Assembly: GCA_910576545.1 (NCBI GenBank)
Contig: CAJTKM010000013.1
Span: 24,885 to 88,884 of the forward strand
Direction: 5' to 3'
DNA: 64,000 nucleotides
Source: Lachnospiraceae bacterium
GTDB taxonomy: Bacteria; Bacillota; Clostridia; Lachnospirales; Anaerotignaceae
The notes under the pieces were generated by a model. The model was not told the DNA's origin. It searched no databases and saw nothing but the letters and a program-made list of their open reading frames with translations. The translations under genes and the position numbers were made by a program. Position 1 is the stretch's first letter. Every line of letters begins with the position of its first letter. Below, piece by piece: positions 1 to 8,925 of the stretch.

Positions 1-1
1 C

Positions 2-157
2 GCGATGCTCAAACGTATCGGCGCGGCTGCCCGGCATGATATGGAGCGTCTGCTCGGCTCTCAGATTTACCTCCAGCTTTGGGTAAAGGTCAAAAAAGAT
101 TGGCGGGACAGCGATTTCCTGCTGAAAAATTTCGGGTATGATAAACGGAACGTGTAA
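2..157 (+). CDS. era: GTPase Era, C-terminal end (partial)
   Basis: The window opens inside a gene that ends at 157. The visible 51 residues (LGSQIYLQLWVKVKKDWR, then FLLKNFGYD) match the end of the KH RNA-binding domain of Era. This GTPase binds the 3' end of 16S rRNA during 30S subunit maturation. The GTPase domain lies outside the window. The small gene and recO that follow fit the Firmicutes order era-yqzL-recO, which strengthens the call. Confidence 0.85.
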   Translation, partial: AMLKRIGAAARHDMERLLGSQIYLQLWVKVKKDWRDSDFLLKNFGYDKRNV

Positions 158-291
158 ACCTTTTTGAAAACGGGGGGATCATACAGCTGGCAAAAGGTCT
201 TAAATATTCTGGAATTATTTTGCCAGTATGTTTTGCATGCATTTCCCGCATCCTAATAAAACAAAATGAACGAAGAAAGGGGATGCTGGCT

Positions 292-447
292 ATGACCGAA
301 CGCGAAAAGGAACACTGGCAGACTTTCACCCGGACGGGGCAGGTAAGGGACTATCTGCGCTATCTGCACTGCCGCCCTGCCCTGCGGGACGAGCCCAACC
401 CCCGCCGCCGCATTCAGGACAGCTCAAAATACAAAAATTTCTACTAG
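292..447 (+). CDS. small hypothetical protein between era and recO (YqzL position)
   Basis: A 51-residue basic, aromatic-rich protein (MTEREKEHWQTFTRTGQVRDY...). The ATG at 292 is preferred to in-frame ATGs at 220 and 283 because AGAAAGGGG ends 9 bases before it. It occupies the place of the small yqzL gene between era and recO in Firmicutes and has the same compact pattern in which a Trp/Phe-containing start leads into a GxxxxYL segment. Its function is unknown. It probably shares the era-recO transcript, since the gap to recO is only about 43 bases. Confidence 0.6.
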   Translation: MTEREKEHWQTFTRTGQVRDYLRYLHCRPALRDEPNPRRRIQDSSKYKNFY

Positions 448-490
448 TTTTTTACCATAAAACCACAGGAACACAGAAACGGAGTCGGCA

Positions 491-1213
491 ATGGGAACAG
501 TCAAGCTGCAAGGAATCGTAATAGGCGAACGGATACAGGGCGAAAGCAACAAACAGATTGTTGTACTGGCAAAAGGCGTCGGGCGCGTGCTGCTTTCCGC
601 ACGGGGCGCAAGGAAAGCCAAAAGCAAACTCCTTGCGGCGGCACAGCTGTTCTGCTATGCCGATTTCGTGGCATATGAGGGGCGCGGATTTTACTCCGTC
701 ACACAGGCGGAGCTGCTCAATAGCTTCTATGCTTTGCGCACCGATATGGAAAAGCTGGCGGAGGCAGTCTATCTGGCAGAGCTGACGGACCGGACCTGCC
801 CCGAGGGTACGGAGCAGGACGAAATACTTGCACTGCTCTACTATGCCCTGACGGTAATGGAAAAAGGCATCTTGCCGCCGCAGATGGTTTCGCGCATTTT
901 TGAGTTGAAGCTCCTGCAAATCTCCGGCTTTTTCGCGCCGCCGGTCTGCGCTGTCTGCGGCTCGGAGGACGGCAGGCTGTTCTTCGACTGGCAGGAGGGC
1001 GCGTTCCTATGCGAAAGACACCACACGCCCGGCAGTATCCTTCTGCATGGCGCTGTACGCCGCGCAGCAGCCTTTGTTCTGGGGCATGAGGTACGGCAGG
1101 TATTTGGCTTCAACCTTGCCCCTGACGCGCTCCAGCAGCTGGAAAACCTGCTGGGAGGATACATGGAGATACATATGGGGCTGAAGCTGAAAAGCCGCCA
1201 TTTTTTCCGTTAA
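491..1213 (+). CDS. recO: DNA repair protein RecO
   Basis: RecO (240 aa, normal family length) loads RecA onto SSB-coated single-stranded DNA with RecR during recombinational gap repair. The N-terminal OB fold spans about residues 1-80 (QGIVIGERIQGESNKQIVVL). The helical domain carries a four-ligand zinc site: C153 and C156 (CAVC), C174 and H177 (CERH). A GGAG lies six bases before the ATG. It is the last gene of the era cluster and is followed closely by the tRNA-Leu promoter. Confidence 0.93.
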   Translation: MGTVKLQGIVIGERIQGESNKQIVVLAKGVGRVLLSARGARKAKSKLLAAAQLFCYADFVAYEGRGFYSVTQAELLNSFYALRTDMEKLAEAVYLAELTDRTCPEGTEQDEILALLYYALTVMEKGILPPQMVSRIFELKLLQISGFFAPPVCAVCGSEDGRLFFDWQEGAFLCERHHTPGSILLHGAVRRAAAFVLGHEVRQVFGFNLAPDALQQLENLLGGYMEIHMGLKLKSRHFFR

Positions 1214-1253
1214 ATCCGGGAAAAAAAATTTGGCGGTTTTTGAAAAAAATTCC

Positions 1254-1282
1254 TTGACATTTTCTAAAAAACACGATATACT
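1254..1282 (+). promoter_or_regulatory. sigma-A promoter of tRNA-Leu
   Basis: TTGACA (1254-1259), a 17-base spacer and TATACT (1277-1282) lie 21 bases upstream of the mature tRNA-Leu 5' end. This is near-consensus, as expected for a stable RNA gene. Confidence 0.85.
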
Positions 1283-1302
1283 GATTAAGCGCAATGAGTT
1301 GT

Positions 1303-1387
1303 GCGGATGTGGCGGAACTGGCAGACGCGCTAGATTCAGGTTCTAGTGGGCATTACGCCCGTGCAGGTTCAAGTCCTGTCATCCGCA
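1303..1387 (+). tRNA. tRNA-Leu(CAG)
   Basis: Cloverleaf with a 7-bp acceptor stem (GCGGATG paired with CATCCGC at 1380-1386), discriminator A and the T-loop sequence GGTTCAAGTCC. The anticodon stem-loop CTAGA-TTCAGGT-TCTAG gives anticodon CAG. The long variable arm (TGGGCATTACGCCCG) marks a class II tRNA, consistent with Leu. The CCA end is not encoded. Confidence 0.95.
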
Positions 1388-1392
1388 GATAA

Positions 1393-1445
1393 GCAAAGCG
1401 ACGTGAAACGAACAGAAGTTAGTTTCACGCCGCTTTGCGTTTTAT
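1393..1445 (+). terminator. Rho-independent terminator after tRNA-Leu
   Basis: The arms GCAAAGCG/ACGTGAAAC and GTTTCACG/CGCTTTGC form a long near-perfect stem starting six bases after the tRNA. The stem is followed by GTTTTATG. Confidence 0.75.
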
Positions 1446-1531
1446 GCAAAAACTGCCCGTATTAAAACTGCATAAAAATGGACAGAACGCTCCGCCCTGT
1501 CCACTGCCTCAGCCTATTCCACACACTTCAC

Positions 1532-1879
1532 TCAATCCTGTGCCAAAGCCTCTGTAATTTTCTTATACGCCGCCTTTACGTCCGGCATAATCGTTTTCGC
1601 ACTCTCCAAATCCCCGCTGCGCAGAGCCTCGGAAATCCTTGCCGCCTGTTCATACAGCCCCGAAAGCGACAGGTTGCCCGCAACGCCTTTCAGCGTATGC
1701 GCCGCCTGGAACGCCTTTTCCGCATCGCCCTGTTCCAGAGCCGTATCAAGATTCAGGAAATTCGGATCGTCCAAAAATTTATTCAAAAACCGCATCAGAA
1801 GAGCCTCATTGCCCATAAAACGGGATAATGCCCCGTCATAATCCACCCCTGCGGCTTTCAATATATCCTTTTTATCCAT
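1532..1879 (-). CDS. Hpt-domain phosphotransfer protein
   Basis: A 115-residue free-standing histidine phosphotransfer protein. H61 in the motif AAHTLKGVAGN is the predicted phosphate-accepting histidine in the standard four-helix bundle. Such proteins relay phosphate between the receiver of a hybrid kinase and a second receiver. It lies 15 bases downstream of the HD-GYP response regulator and is very probably cotranscribed with it. That regulator is an obvious partner, and the hybrid kinase at 61238-63481, which lacks its own Hpt domain, is a possible donor (inference). Its ribosome site is AAGGGAG. Confidence 0.88.
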   Translation of the reverse strand: MDKKDILKAAGVDYDGALSRFMGNEALLMRFLNKFLDDPNFLNLDTALEQGDAEKAFQAAHTLKGVAGNLSLSGLYEQAARISEALRSGDLESAKTIMPDVKAAYKKITEALAQD

Positions 1880-1894
1880 TTTGAAGCTCCCTTC

Positions 1895-2959
1895 TTACTT
1901 TTTAATCCGATTCAGCAGCATTGCTTTAATTTCTTCACTTAAATCCCTCAATGTTTCCATCAGCATCGGGTTGAACTGGCCGCATTCCCCATTCAGAATC
2001 ATGCGCAGGCTTTCCTCATGTGTAAATGCCTTTTTATATACACGGTCTGTTGTCAGCGCGTCATATACGTCCGCAAGGGCAACAATCTGCGACCACATGG
2101 AAATTTCCTCCCCAGCCAGCCCGTCAGGGTAACCTCGCCCATCCCAGCGTTCATGATGGTGTCTGCAAATATCATATGCATATTTATAAATCGGGTGATG
2201 GGTAATTTCCGGAATCCTTTCCAGAAGTTCACACCCCTGCACCGTATGGCTTTTCATAATCTCAAATTCTTCGCTTGTCAGTTTGCCGGGCTTGTTCAGA
2301 ATATTGTCCGGGATCGCAATTTTGCCCACATCGTGCAGGATTGCCGCCGTGGCAATTTCTTCTTTCTGCACCTCATTCATATCCTTGCTGAATTCCATTT
2401 TATTCAGGAAGAACAGCGTGAAATCGTGTATCCTGCGGACATGGTCACCAGATTCACAGTCACGGAATTCGATGGCAGTCGCCAGTGTTTCTACAAGCGC
2501 GCGGTTCAGGGACTCCAGTTCCTTCCGCTTTTCGTCCAGCTCGCGTTCCTGTATATCGACTTTTTTACTCAGCTTATCCCTGATATGGAACAGCTCAATC
2601 ACGCTTTCAATACGCCGCTTTACGATATGCGATACAAAGGGCTTGCCAATCACATCCATAACGCCCATTTCATAGCCCTTTATCGTAGATTCTTCCGTAT
2701 TTTCCGCCGTAATTAAAAAAACAGGTACTTTTTTTGTAAAATCAGTTTGGTTCATTTTTTCCAGAGCAGCAAAGCCGTCCATAACAGGCATGACAATATC
2801 CAGCAGGACCGCTGCCAGCTCATTTTCCTTTCCTTTGATGCATTCTAATGCTTCCTCACCATTTTCCGCCTCAATCATGTGATAATCCTGCCGAAAAATC
2901 TCGCACAAAATTGCGCGGTTCAGCTCCATATCATCTACGACCAGGATACTTTTTTTCAT
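1895..2959 (-). CDS. response regulator with HD-GYP domain (c-di-GMP phosphodiesterase)
   Basis: 354 aa. The N-terminal receiver domain (about 1-125) has the acidic pocket (VVDD), phospho-acceptor D54 (VLLDIVMP) and the conserved lysine in GKPF. A coiled linker (about 125-160) leads to an HD-GYP domain with H173, the pair H209-D210 (ILHDVGKIAIPD), the HHHE cluster and GRGYP at 274-278. HD-GYP proteins degrade cyclic di-GMP, so this is probably a phosphorylation-controlled phosphodiesterase. The following Hpt gene suggests phosphorelay input. All metal-binding motifs needed for activity appear present. Confidence 0.92.
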   Translation of the reverse strand: MKKSILVVDDMELNRAILCEIFRQDYHMIEAENGEEALECIKGKENELAAVLLDIVMPVMDGFAALEKMNQTDFTKKVPVFLITAENTEESTIKGYEMGVMDVIGKPFVSHIVKRRIESVIELFHIRDKLSKKVDIQERELDEKRKELESLNRALVETLATAIEFRDCESGDHVRRIHDFTLFFLNKMEFSKDMNEVQKEEIATAAILHDVGKIAIPDNILNKPGKLTSEEFEIMKSHTVQGCELLERIPEITHHPIYKYAYDICRHHHERWDGRGYPDGLAGEEISMWSQIVALADVYDALTTDRVYKKAFTHEESLRMILNGECGQFNPMLMETLRDLSEEIKAMLLNRIKK

Positions 2960-3353
2960 CTTTTCACACTTCCTTTTTCTGCCGTATCAATGCTCCAGAA
3001 ATCTATTTTCCGTAAGGCTCGAAAATAAAACCCGCTTTACCAAAACGCGATGCTTCCCGCCGTTCCATTAAAGCCCTGCCTTCCCAGCCGCCCGCCGTTC
3101 TCCACGGCAGGCATTTATCTGCAAATCTCCTGTCTTTCAAAAAATTGTATAGCCTACAATACCATAACATAAATCAGGAGAAATGTCCACAGAACTTGTG
3201 TACAAACTCTTTTTTTGTCAAAAAGCATACTTTTTTGTCTGTATTTGTTTCTGTTTATATATTCAAGAGTAGCATAAAATATGCACTTTTACAATAAATT
3301 TACGGAATAAAATCCATTAAAAACGCCTAATTGAAAAGTATAGATTTTAATAA
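2960..3353. other. 394-bp intergenic region with a short inverted repeat
   Basis: The region lies between the WalK-like gene end and the HD-GYP gene start, both on the minus strand. No convincing gene was seen. The AT-rich half (about 3140-3350) should hold the promoter of the HD-GYP/Hpt pair. It contains a TTGACA on the minus strand at 3216-3221, without a clean -10. It also contains a perfect inverted repeat, ATTGTA-N5-TACAAT, at 3144-3160 that could be an operator. I looked for a cyclic-di-GMP riboswitch and could not recognise one. Confidence 0.4.
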
Positions 3354-5168
3354 TCAGTTTTCAGCCTCCTCATAATGCAGGACGGGGCGTTCCTTCGGGA
3401 ACCACATCGTCATCACCGTCCCTTTGCCGTATTCGCTTTCGGCGGTCAGCCGTCCGCCATGGCCTTCCATGATCTCTTTCGCAATGGCAAGCCCCAGCCC
3501 TGTGCCGCCCATGGCGCGGCTGCGGGCCTTATCCACGCGGTAAAAACGTTCAAATATGCGTGGCAGGTCTTCACGGGAGATACCCATGCCGGTATCCCGC
3601 ACGGATATTTTGTAATACTGCGCGTCCTCCCCGATATAAATACGAATCTGCGCCTGTTCAAGACTATATTTGATGGCGTTCGTTACGATGTTGTTTACAA
3701 CCTGCCCTACTCTGTCCCTGTCGCCATAGATTACGACATCATGCGGGTATGGCTCAAACGTCAGTTCCTGATTTTTCGCCTCGGCATGTATTTTATTCTG
3801 CCGCACCGTAATATTCAAAAATTCATTCATTTCGATTTCCGTAATATCCAGCCGCACCTGCTTATTGTCAAAGCGCGTCAGCTGCAGCAAATCCCGCACA
3901 AGGAACGCCATGCGGTCTGCCTCGCTGTCGATAATGCCGAGGAAATCCAGCGCAATTTCTCTGTCCTCAATAGCCCCTTCGATGAGTGTTTCCGTATAGC
4001 TTTTCACTGTCGTCAGCGGCGTACGCAGCTCATGCGAAACATTTGCCACAAATTCCTTACGCATATCGTCCAGCTTTTTCTGCTCGGTAATATCCTGTAA
4101 AACAACTACAACACCTTCAATACGCCCCGCCGTATCATAATACGGCGAAAAGTTTGCATTAATGAATTGTTTTCCCACCGGGAATATAACTTTTTTAGAC
4201 GGCTCGTTTCCCATATCCAGATAAACTGACGAATTGATATCATACGCACGGATAAACTGGGAAAAATCCATTGTCATCTCCTCTACGCCAAGCATTTCCG
4301 TAGCCGCGGCGTTTGCAAGCATCAGGTCGCCATCCCTGCTGAAAGAGATAACGCCGTCACTCATGTTGTGAAGAAGGATTTCCAGCCGGTTCTTTTCCCG
4401 CGATATTTCTGACATGTTTTTCGTCAGCTCCGAAGCCATATAATTAAAGCTGCTCGTCAGCTGCCCAATCTCGTCACTGCTGCGCACCTTCAGGCTTTGG
4501 TTCAGCCCGCCGCCTTCAGCAAGGCTTTTCGCGCCCTTTGTCAGTGCGAGTATGGGACCTGTCAGCGTCTGCGCGAACACATAGCCCATGATAGCAGCCA
4601 GGAACAGTGCAATCGCCACAGCTGCCACGATGGTCTGCGTAGTCTGATTCAGGCTGGCCTGCATATCGCCTGCGTCCAGTCGTGTGTAAACAATGTAGCT
4701 CCTGCCGTCCTCATCTGCCTGTGCCGGCATGGCATAGCTCATCCATTCCTTCAGCAGGCCGAGGGAATCCGTGCTGCGTTTTCCGGAGGAAAAAGACGTC
4801 ATACCGTTCATGGCGGCAATAATCGCCTGGTCCGTATAAGTCGGATAAGGCGCCTTCAGCTCTGTTGTGGACGCAATGGTATCGCCGTTGGCGTCCAGTA
4901 TGTTTCCCTGTATTCCTACGGCATTTGTAACCGTTTTCATCAGTTCCGCCTGAAAATTTTCTTCCCCGACGCTCTCAACCACCTGTTCATTTATTTTTTC
5001 CGCGTAGCTTTCCAGCTGCGCCCTGGATTTGTCAATCTCAATATTGCGAAGGCTCAGAAGGATATATGTCCCGCTGACAATCATCACAATCAGCACCAGC
5101 CCCAGGTACATCGCAATCAGTTTCCATTTTATACTGCGCAAATGTTCCGCCCCCGCTTTTCTCAGCAA
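3354..5168 (-). CDS. WalK/PhoR-like sensor histidine kinase
   Basis: 604 aa, close to the length of WalK. Layout: TM1 (about 17-39), extracellular sensor (40-178), TM2 (180-203), HAMP (203-256), PAS (about 258-360), HisKA with H379 (ANVSHELRTPL) and HATPase with N box (NNIVTNAIKYS, about 492), G1 (DTGMGIS) and G2 (GTGLGLAI). It overlaps the response regulator gene by 7 bases, so the two are coupled. WalKR governs cell-wall hydrolases in Firmicutes. In Clostridia the same architecture is also called PhoR or VicK, so the symbol is left open. No walHIJ genes accompany it here. Confidence 0.88.
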   Translation of the reverse strand: MLRKAGAEHLRSIKWKLIAMYLGLVLIVMIVSGTYILLSLRNIEIDKSRAQLESYAEKINEQVVESVGEENFQAELMKTVTNAVGIQGNILDANGDTIASTTELKAPYPTYTDQAIIAAMNGMTSFSSGKRSTDSLGLLKEWMSYAMPAQADEDGRSYIVYTRLDAGDMQASLNQTTQTIVAAVAIALFLAAIMGYVFAQTLTGPILALTKGAKSLAEGGGLNQSLKVRSSDEIGQLTSSFNYMASELTKNMSEISREKNRLEILLHNMSDGVISFSRDGDLMLANAAATEMLGVEEMTMDFSQFIRAYDINSSVYLDMGNEPSKKVIFPVGKQFINANFSPYYDTAGRIEGVVVVLQDITEQKKLDDMRKEFVANVSHELRTPLTTVKSYTETLIEGAIEDREIALDFLGIIDSEADRMAFLVRDLLQLTRFDNKQVRLDITEIEMNEFLNITVRQNKIHAEAKNQELTFEPYPHDVVIYGDRDRVGQVVNNIVTNAIKYSLEQAQIRIYIGEDAQYYKISVRDTGMGISREDLPRIFERFYRVDKARSRAMGGTGLGLAIAKEIMEGHGGRLTAESEYGKGTVMTMWFPKERPVLHYEEAEN

Positions 5169-5857
5169 TCAAAGTAATAACCAACGCCTCTTTTTGTCAG
5201 GATATAGACCGGCTTACCGGGGTCGTCCTCGATCTTCTCACGCAGGCGGCGGATGGTTACATCTACCGTCCGCACGTCCCCGAAATATTCGTAGCCCCAA
5301 ACCTTTTCCAGAAGAGTTTCACGGGAAAAGACCTGCCCTTTCTGTCCGGAAAGAAATTTCAGCAATTCAAATTCCCGCAGTGTCAGGTCGATAATTTTTC
5401 CGTCCTTGCGCACCTCGTAACGGTCCGGGTTCAAATCCAGCCGCTCAAACGCGCTGCCTGCCACCGGTGCATCAGCGGCAGGCTCTGCCCTGAATGCTGC
5501 TTTCCTCAGGTTTGCCTTGACCCGCGCCATCAGTTCCCGTACGCCGAATGGCTTCGTCACATAATCATCTGCACCAAACTCCAGCCCCAGCACCTTGTCA
5601 ACTTCCTCCGCGCGCGCCGTCAGCATGATAATCGGCGTGTTTTTCGTTTCGCGTATTTTTTTGCAGGCGTCGTAACCGTCCATCTTCGGCATCATGATAT
5701 CCAGCAGTATGAGGTCAGGCTCCTCCTCCATCGCCAGGCGCACGCCCTCCTCGCCGTCCGCCGCCTGAAGGATTTGGTAGCCCTCCTTTTTCAGGTTGTA
5801 TATAATAATATCCCTGATATTTTTTTCGTCATCTACGATTAAAATTTTTTTATCCAT
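5162..5857 (-). CDS. WalR/PhoB-type response regulator
   Basis: 231 aa. The receiver domain has D9-D10, phospho-acceptor D53 (LILLDIMMP), T (IIMLTA) and K (VTKPF). An OmpR/PhoB winged-helix domain follows (TLREFELLKFL, then VDVTIRRLREKIEDDP and KRGVGYYF). It binds direct repeats in promoters and activates or represses with its partner kinase. It is the first gene of the two-gene operon and has a strong promoter at 5905-5933. Overall similarity is highest to the WalR (YycF) group. Confidence 0.9.
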   Translation of the reverse strand: MDKKILIVDDEKNIRDIIIYNLKKEGYQILQAADGEEGVRLAMEEEPDLILLDIMMPKMDGYDACKKIRETKNTPIIMLTARAEEVDKVLGLEFGADDYVTKPFGVRELMARVKANLRKAAFRAEPAADAPVAGSAFERLDLNPDRYEVRKDGKIIDLTLREFELLKFLSGQKGQVFSRETLLEKVWGYEYFGDVRTVDVTIRRLREKIEDDPGKPVYILTKRGVGYYFDC

Positions 5858-5904
5858 TGTCCCGCTGCTCCTTTCGGAAACCTAAAACAATACTTAGTGT
5901 TTCC

Positions 5905-5933
5905 ATTATACCCGAAATCCGGCAAAATGTAAA
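5905..5933 (-). promoter_or_regulatory. promoter of the WalRK-like operon
   Basis: On the minus strand TTTACA, a 17-base spacer and TATAAT precede the response-regulator start by about 45 bases. It is the only good sigma-A match in this gap. Confidence 0.75.
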
Positions 5934-5960
5934 TAAAACTCTAAGCATGGAAATTTGCAC

Positions 5961-5992
5961 AAAAAAATGGAAGGTATGGCAAAACCTTCCAT
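5961..5992 (-). terminator. terminator of pgi
   Basis: On the minus strand ATGGAAGGT and ACCTTCCAT flank a short loop and are followed by TTTTTTTG, about 45 bases after the pgi stop codon. Confidence 0.8.
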
Positions 5993-6037
5993 CTGATTGT
6001 TTTTGCTGCAAAACTTTTTATTGCGTCTGCCTTTTGT

Positions 6038-7375
6038 TTAGCTGAGGCGTTTTTCCAGTTCCGCCTTCATGTCCTCATATCCCGGCTTACCAAGCAGTGC
6101 AAACATATTTTTCTTGTATGCCTCCACGCCCGGCTGGTCAAACGGGTTCACATCCAGCAGATAGCCGCTGATGCCGACTGCCTTCTCGAAGAAATACACC
6201 AGCGCACCAAAGTGCCATTCGTCCATCTTGTCTATTTCAACAACGATATTCGGCACACCGCCGTCCATATGCGCCAGCAGCGTCCCCGCAAACGCCTTGC
6301 TGTTGACAAACTGCATTTCCTTGCCCGCAAGGAAGTTCATGCCATCGCCGTCCTGCTCGTCAAACGGAATCACTGCGGCTGTTTTCGGCTCTTTGCACCA
6401 AAGCACCGTTTCAAAGAAATAACGTCCGCCGTCCTGAATGAACTGCCCGATGGAATGCAGGTCGGTCGAGAAATTTGCCGTAACAGGGAACACGCCCTTG
6501 TGCTCCTTGCCCTCGCTTTCCGCAAACAGCTGTTTGTACCATTCCCCAAAGGAGGTCAGGTGCGGCTCATAGTTCGCCAGTATTTCAATGCTTTTGCCCT
6601 GCTTGTAGAACAGGTAGCGCAAAGCGGCATACTGGTAGCAGATATTTTTTTCCATCTCCGGCTCAGCGAACAGCTTCATCGCTTCTGCCGCTCCCTGCAT
6701 GACCCTGTCGATATCCACGCCCGCAACAGCCATTGCCAGCAGGCCCACCGCTGTCAGCACAGTAAAACGTCCGCCGATATCATCGGGGATGACGAAGGTT
6801 TCATAGCCCTCCGCATCGCACATCTGCTTGAGCGCGCCCCTTGCCTTGTCGGTCGTGGCAAAAATACGCTTTGCCGCCTCGTCCCTGCCATATTTCTTTT
6901 CCAGCATCTGCTTAAAGATACGGAAAGCGATGGCAGGCTCTGTCGTCGTACCGGATTTGGAAATGACATTTACAGAAAAATCCCTGTCGCCCAAAATAGC
7001 AAGAATATCGTTGAGGTATGCAGAACTGATGTTATTCCCAACGAAATAGATGTCAGGCGTATCTTTTTTCTTTTCATTATAAAATGGTGTCTTAATAAAG
7101 TCCAGGGCTGTTCGCGTACCAAGGTAGGAACCGCCGATACCAATAACAATCAAAACCTCGCTGTTTGCGCGGATTTTTTCCGCAGCTTGTTTAATACGGG
7201 CGAATTCCTCTTTGTCGTAGGCTTCCGGCAGGTCGACCCAGCCAACAAAATCATTGCCCTTGCCCGTTTTATTGTGCAGTGCGTGGTGGCAGCGTTCCAC
7301 CTCCGGCTGCAATGCAAAAATTTCCTTACGTTCTGCAAATCCTTCGCACCCATGCAGGGAAACTGAAATACTCAT
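6038..7375 (-). CDS. pgi: glucose-6-phosphate isomerase
   Basis: Interconverts glucose 6-phosphate and fructose 6-phosphate in glycolysis. 445 aa, typical of the short Firmicutes enzymes. Phosphate-binding [13 protein letters not shown] is at about residue 140. The family signature region [19 protein letters not shown] contains the catalytic base Glu, and [15 protein letters not shown] follows. Ribosome site AAGGAGGAGTTATAA directly precedes the ATG. It is a single gene with its own terminator. A TTGCAT-N18-TATTAT on the minus strand about 110 bases upstream may be its promoter. Confidence 0.95.
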   Translation of the reverse strand: MSISVSLHGCEGFAERKEIFALQPEVERCHHALHNKTGKGNDFVGWVDLPEAYDKEEFARIKQAAEKIRANSEVLIVIGIGGSYLGTRTALDFIKTPFYNEKKKDTPDIYFVGNNISSAYLNDILAILGDRDFSVNVISKSGTTTEPAIAFRIFKQMLEKKYGRDEAAKRIFATTDKARGALKQMCDAEGYETFVIPDDIGGRFTVLTAVGLLAMAVAGVDIDRVMQGAAEAMKLFAEPEMEKNICYQYAALRYLFYKQGKSIEILANYEPHLTSFGEWYKQLFAESEGKEHKGVFPVTANFSTDLHSIGQFIQDGGRYFFETVLWCKEPKTAAVIPFDEQDGDGMNFLAGKEMQFVNSKAFAGTLLAHMDGGVPNIVVEIDKMDEWHFGALVYFFEKAVGISGYLLDVNPFDQPGVEAYKKNMFALLGKPGYEDMKAELEKRLS

Positions 7376-7593
7376 TTATAACTCCTCCTTATTCTTTTGA
7401 TTTTTGGGCCCTTCAGGGCCTCAGGGCTTTGGCAGGTGCAAAATACCTTAACCCAAAACTTTTTTTAGCAAAGCTTTTTTAATATAATACTTTATTATTG
7501 GCATTGTATGCAATATCCGGCAATTTTCAAAGGCACATTATTTTTCCTGCAAAAACAGTATATCTCGACACAGCCGTCACATTTCCGCTCTTT

Positions 7594-8676
7594 TTACTGC
7601 GTCCCCTTCACAATGATTTCCGGCAGTGGTTCCGTAATAATTTCCTTTGAAATTTCCTGTTCTTCCGTCACCACGCCATTGATGCTTGTAATCTGGATTA
7701 CGCTCTTTTTCTGTCCGGCGCGCCCCTGCTGCACGACCCTCTGATAGCCCGCAGGCTTGGAATCGTCATATCTTGTTTCCGTTGTTTTCGGCTCGACCGA
7801 AATCTGCTCCTCTGTCACAATGGATTTCACCGAAATACGCGGTTTCTGCACCGGTACAGTGATAACCTGTCCCACCCGTATGCCTTGGATCAGGTTAGAG
7901 TCCGGATTCAGCTCATTCAGCCGCTCTATGGATGTATTAAATTCTATTGCAATCAGGTACAGCGCATCACCGGTCTGTATGGTATAGGGCTGTGTTGCCT
8001 CGGTTTTGGTTTCCAAAAAGGAAACTGCCTCATCCACCTCCATCAGCTCCGATGATTCCACCAGTTCCTCTACAATCTGCACGTCCTCCACCCAGCTGAG
8101 CTTTGCGTCCTCCGGTGCGCCGTTCTCCGGCAGGAGGTCTGTCTGCACCTGCCTCAGGACTTCCTCGGCTTTTGCGCTGTTTGGCAGCACTACAGCACGC
8201 GCATTGTCCACCATAACCACAGCCGCCTCCGCCTTATATGTCACAAGATTCCGTATCTTCGGCAGGAGATGCTCCATCGTGCAGACGTCCTTCTGGTTTT
8301 TTTTGCTGATATGTACGCCCTTTGTGGTAATTTCCTGATTCAGCTTGACCTTCGTACCGACAATGCTTTCCAGCTGCCCTTCCACCGTCTGTATGATTTG
8401 TTCTGCCTTGTAGGAACGCCCTTCCAGAATGCCGACGGTTTCCTCTGCCACAAAAACCGCTGTACCGTTTTTATGTACAAGGATATATATAAGTATCAGG
8501 ATAACAGCCGCAATCGTCAGTGCCGCAGACCTCCGCAGAGGCAGTCTGCGCTTTCCGCCGGTTCTGCGCGGTTTTTTCTCGCGCGGGGGCGGCGTACGTT
8601 TTCCTGTTTTTTTGTTTCCAGAGCCATAGACCACGCGTTTCTCACGTTCCGGGAATATCTTTTCCTTCTCCGCCAA
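7594..8676 (-). CDS. membrane-anchored LysM and G5 domain protein, cell-wall binding
   Basis: 360 aa. A very basic cytoplasmic N-terminus (1-48) is followed by one TM segment (about 49-67, AALTIAAVILILIYILV). A long extracellular region then carries one LysM (about 232-277, YTIQTGDALYLIAIEFNTS) and a C-terminal G5 domain (about 280-358). Both modules bind peptidoglycan or glycans. The layout resembles the N-terminal part of clostridial M23 endopeptidases, but no peptidase domain follows, so it is probably a wall-binding adaptor. The start is TTG: GGGAAGGAGGAG lies just upstream and no ATG fits the site. Confidence 0.8.
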   Translation of the reverse strand: MAEKEKIFPEREKRVVYGSGNKKTGKRTPPPREKKPRRTGGKRRLPLRRSAALTIAAVILILIYILVHKNGTAVFVAEETVGILEGRSYKAEQIIQTVEGQLESIVGTKVKLNQEITTKGVHISKKNQKDVCTMEHLLPKIRNLVTYKAEAAVVMVDNARAVVLPNSAKAEEVLRQVQTDLLPENGAPEDAKLSWVEDVQIVEELVESSELMEVDEAVSFLETKTEATQPYTIQTGDALYLIAIEFNTSIERLNELNPDSNLIQGIRVGQVITVPVQKPRISVKSIVTEEQISVEPKTTETRYDDSKPAGYQRVVQQGRAGQKKSVIQITSINGVVTEEQEISKEIITEPLPEIIVKGTQ

Positions 8677-8802
8677 GGCTTCTCCTCCTTCCCTTTTCCC
8701 ATGCCTGCAAAAAGTGACAATCTTTTCCTTACCTTATTTTATGCCATACGCGGCAAGATTGCAAGCAAAACGTTGCAGCAGCCAAAGGGAGCGGCGTTCC
8801 GC

Positions 8803-8832
8803 TTGACAAATGCGCAGGAAGGACGATACAAT
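8803..8832 (+). promoter_or_regulatory. promoter of the small 8.9-kb gene
   Basis: TTGACA (8803-8808), an 18-base spacer and TACAAT (8827-8832) lie upstream of the leader ORF at 8869. Confidence 0.65.
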
Positions 8833-8868
8833 AAAAAAACAGACATTATAAGAAAGGAAGATATCCGC

Positions 8869-8925
8869 ATGGATTACAGAATGGGAATCAAGCTGAAAAC
8901 AAAAAAGCAGATATGGAAATATTAA
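8869..8925 (+). CDS. possible 18-codon leader ORF
   Basis: An ATG at 8869 with a good ribosome site (AGAAAGGAAG, spacing 8) opens a very basic 18-residue peptide, MDYRMGIKLKTKKQIWKY. It ends inside the first codons of the next gene, overlapping it by 13 bases in another frame. The downstream gene has only a weak ribosome site, so this leader may couple translation. It is too short to be sure of. Confidence 0.4.
   Translation: MDYRMGIKLKTKKQIWKY

Noticed and set aside
2960..3353. Possible cyclic-di-GMP riboswitch before the HD-GYP gene.
   Set aside because: The minus strand has G-rich segments but not the conserved GEMM core; only a short dyad was found.
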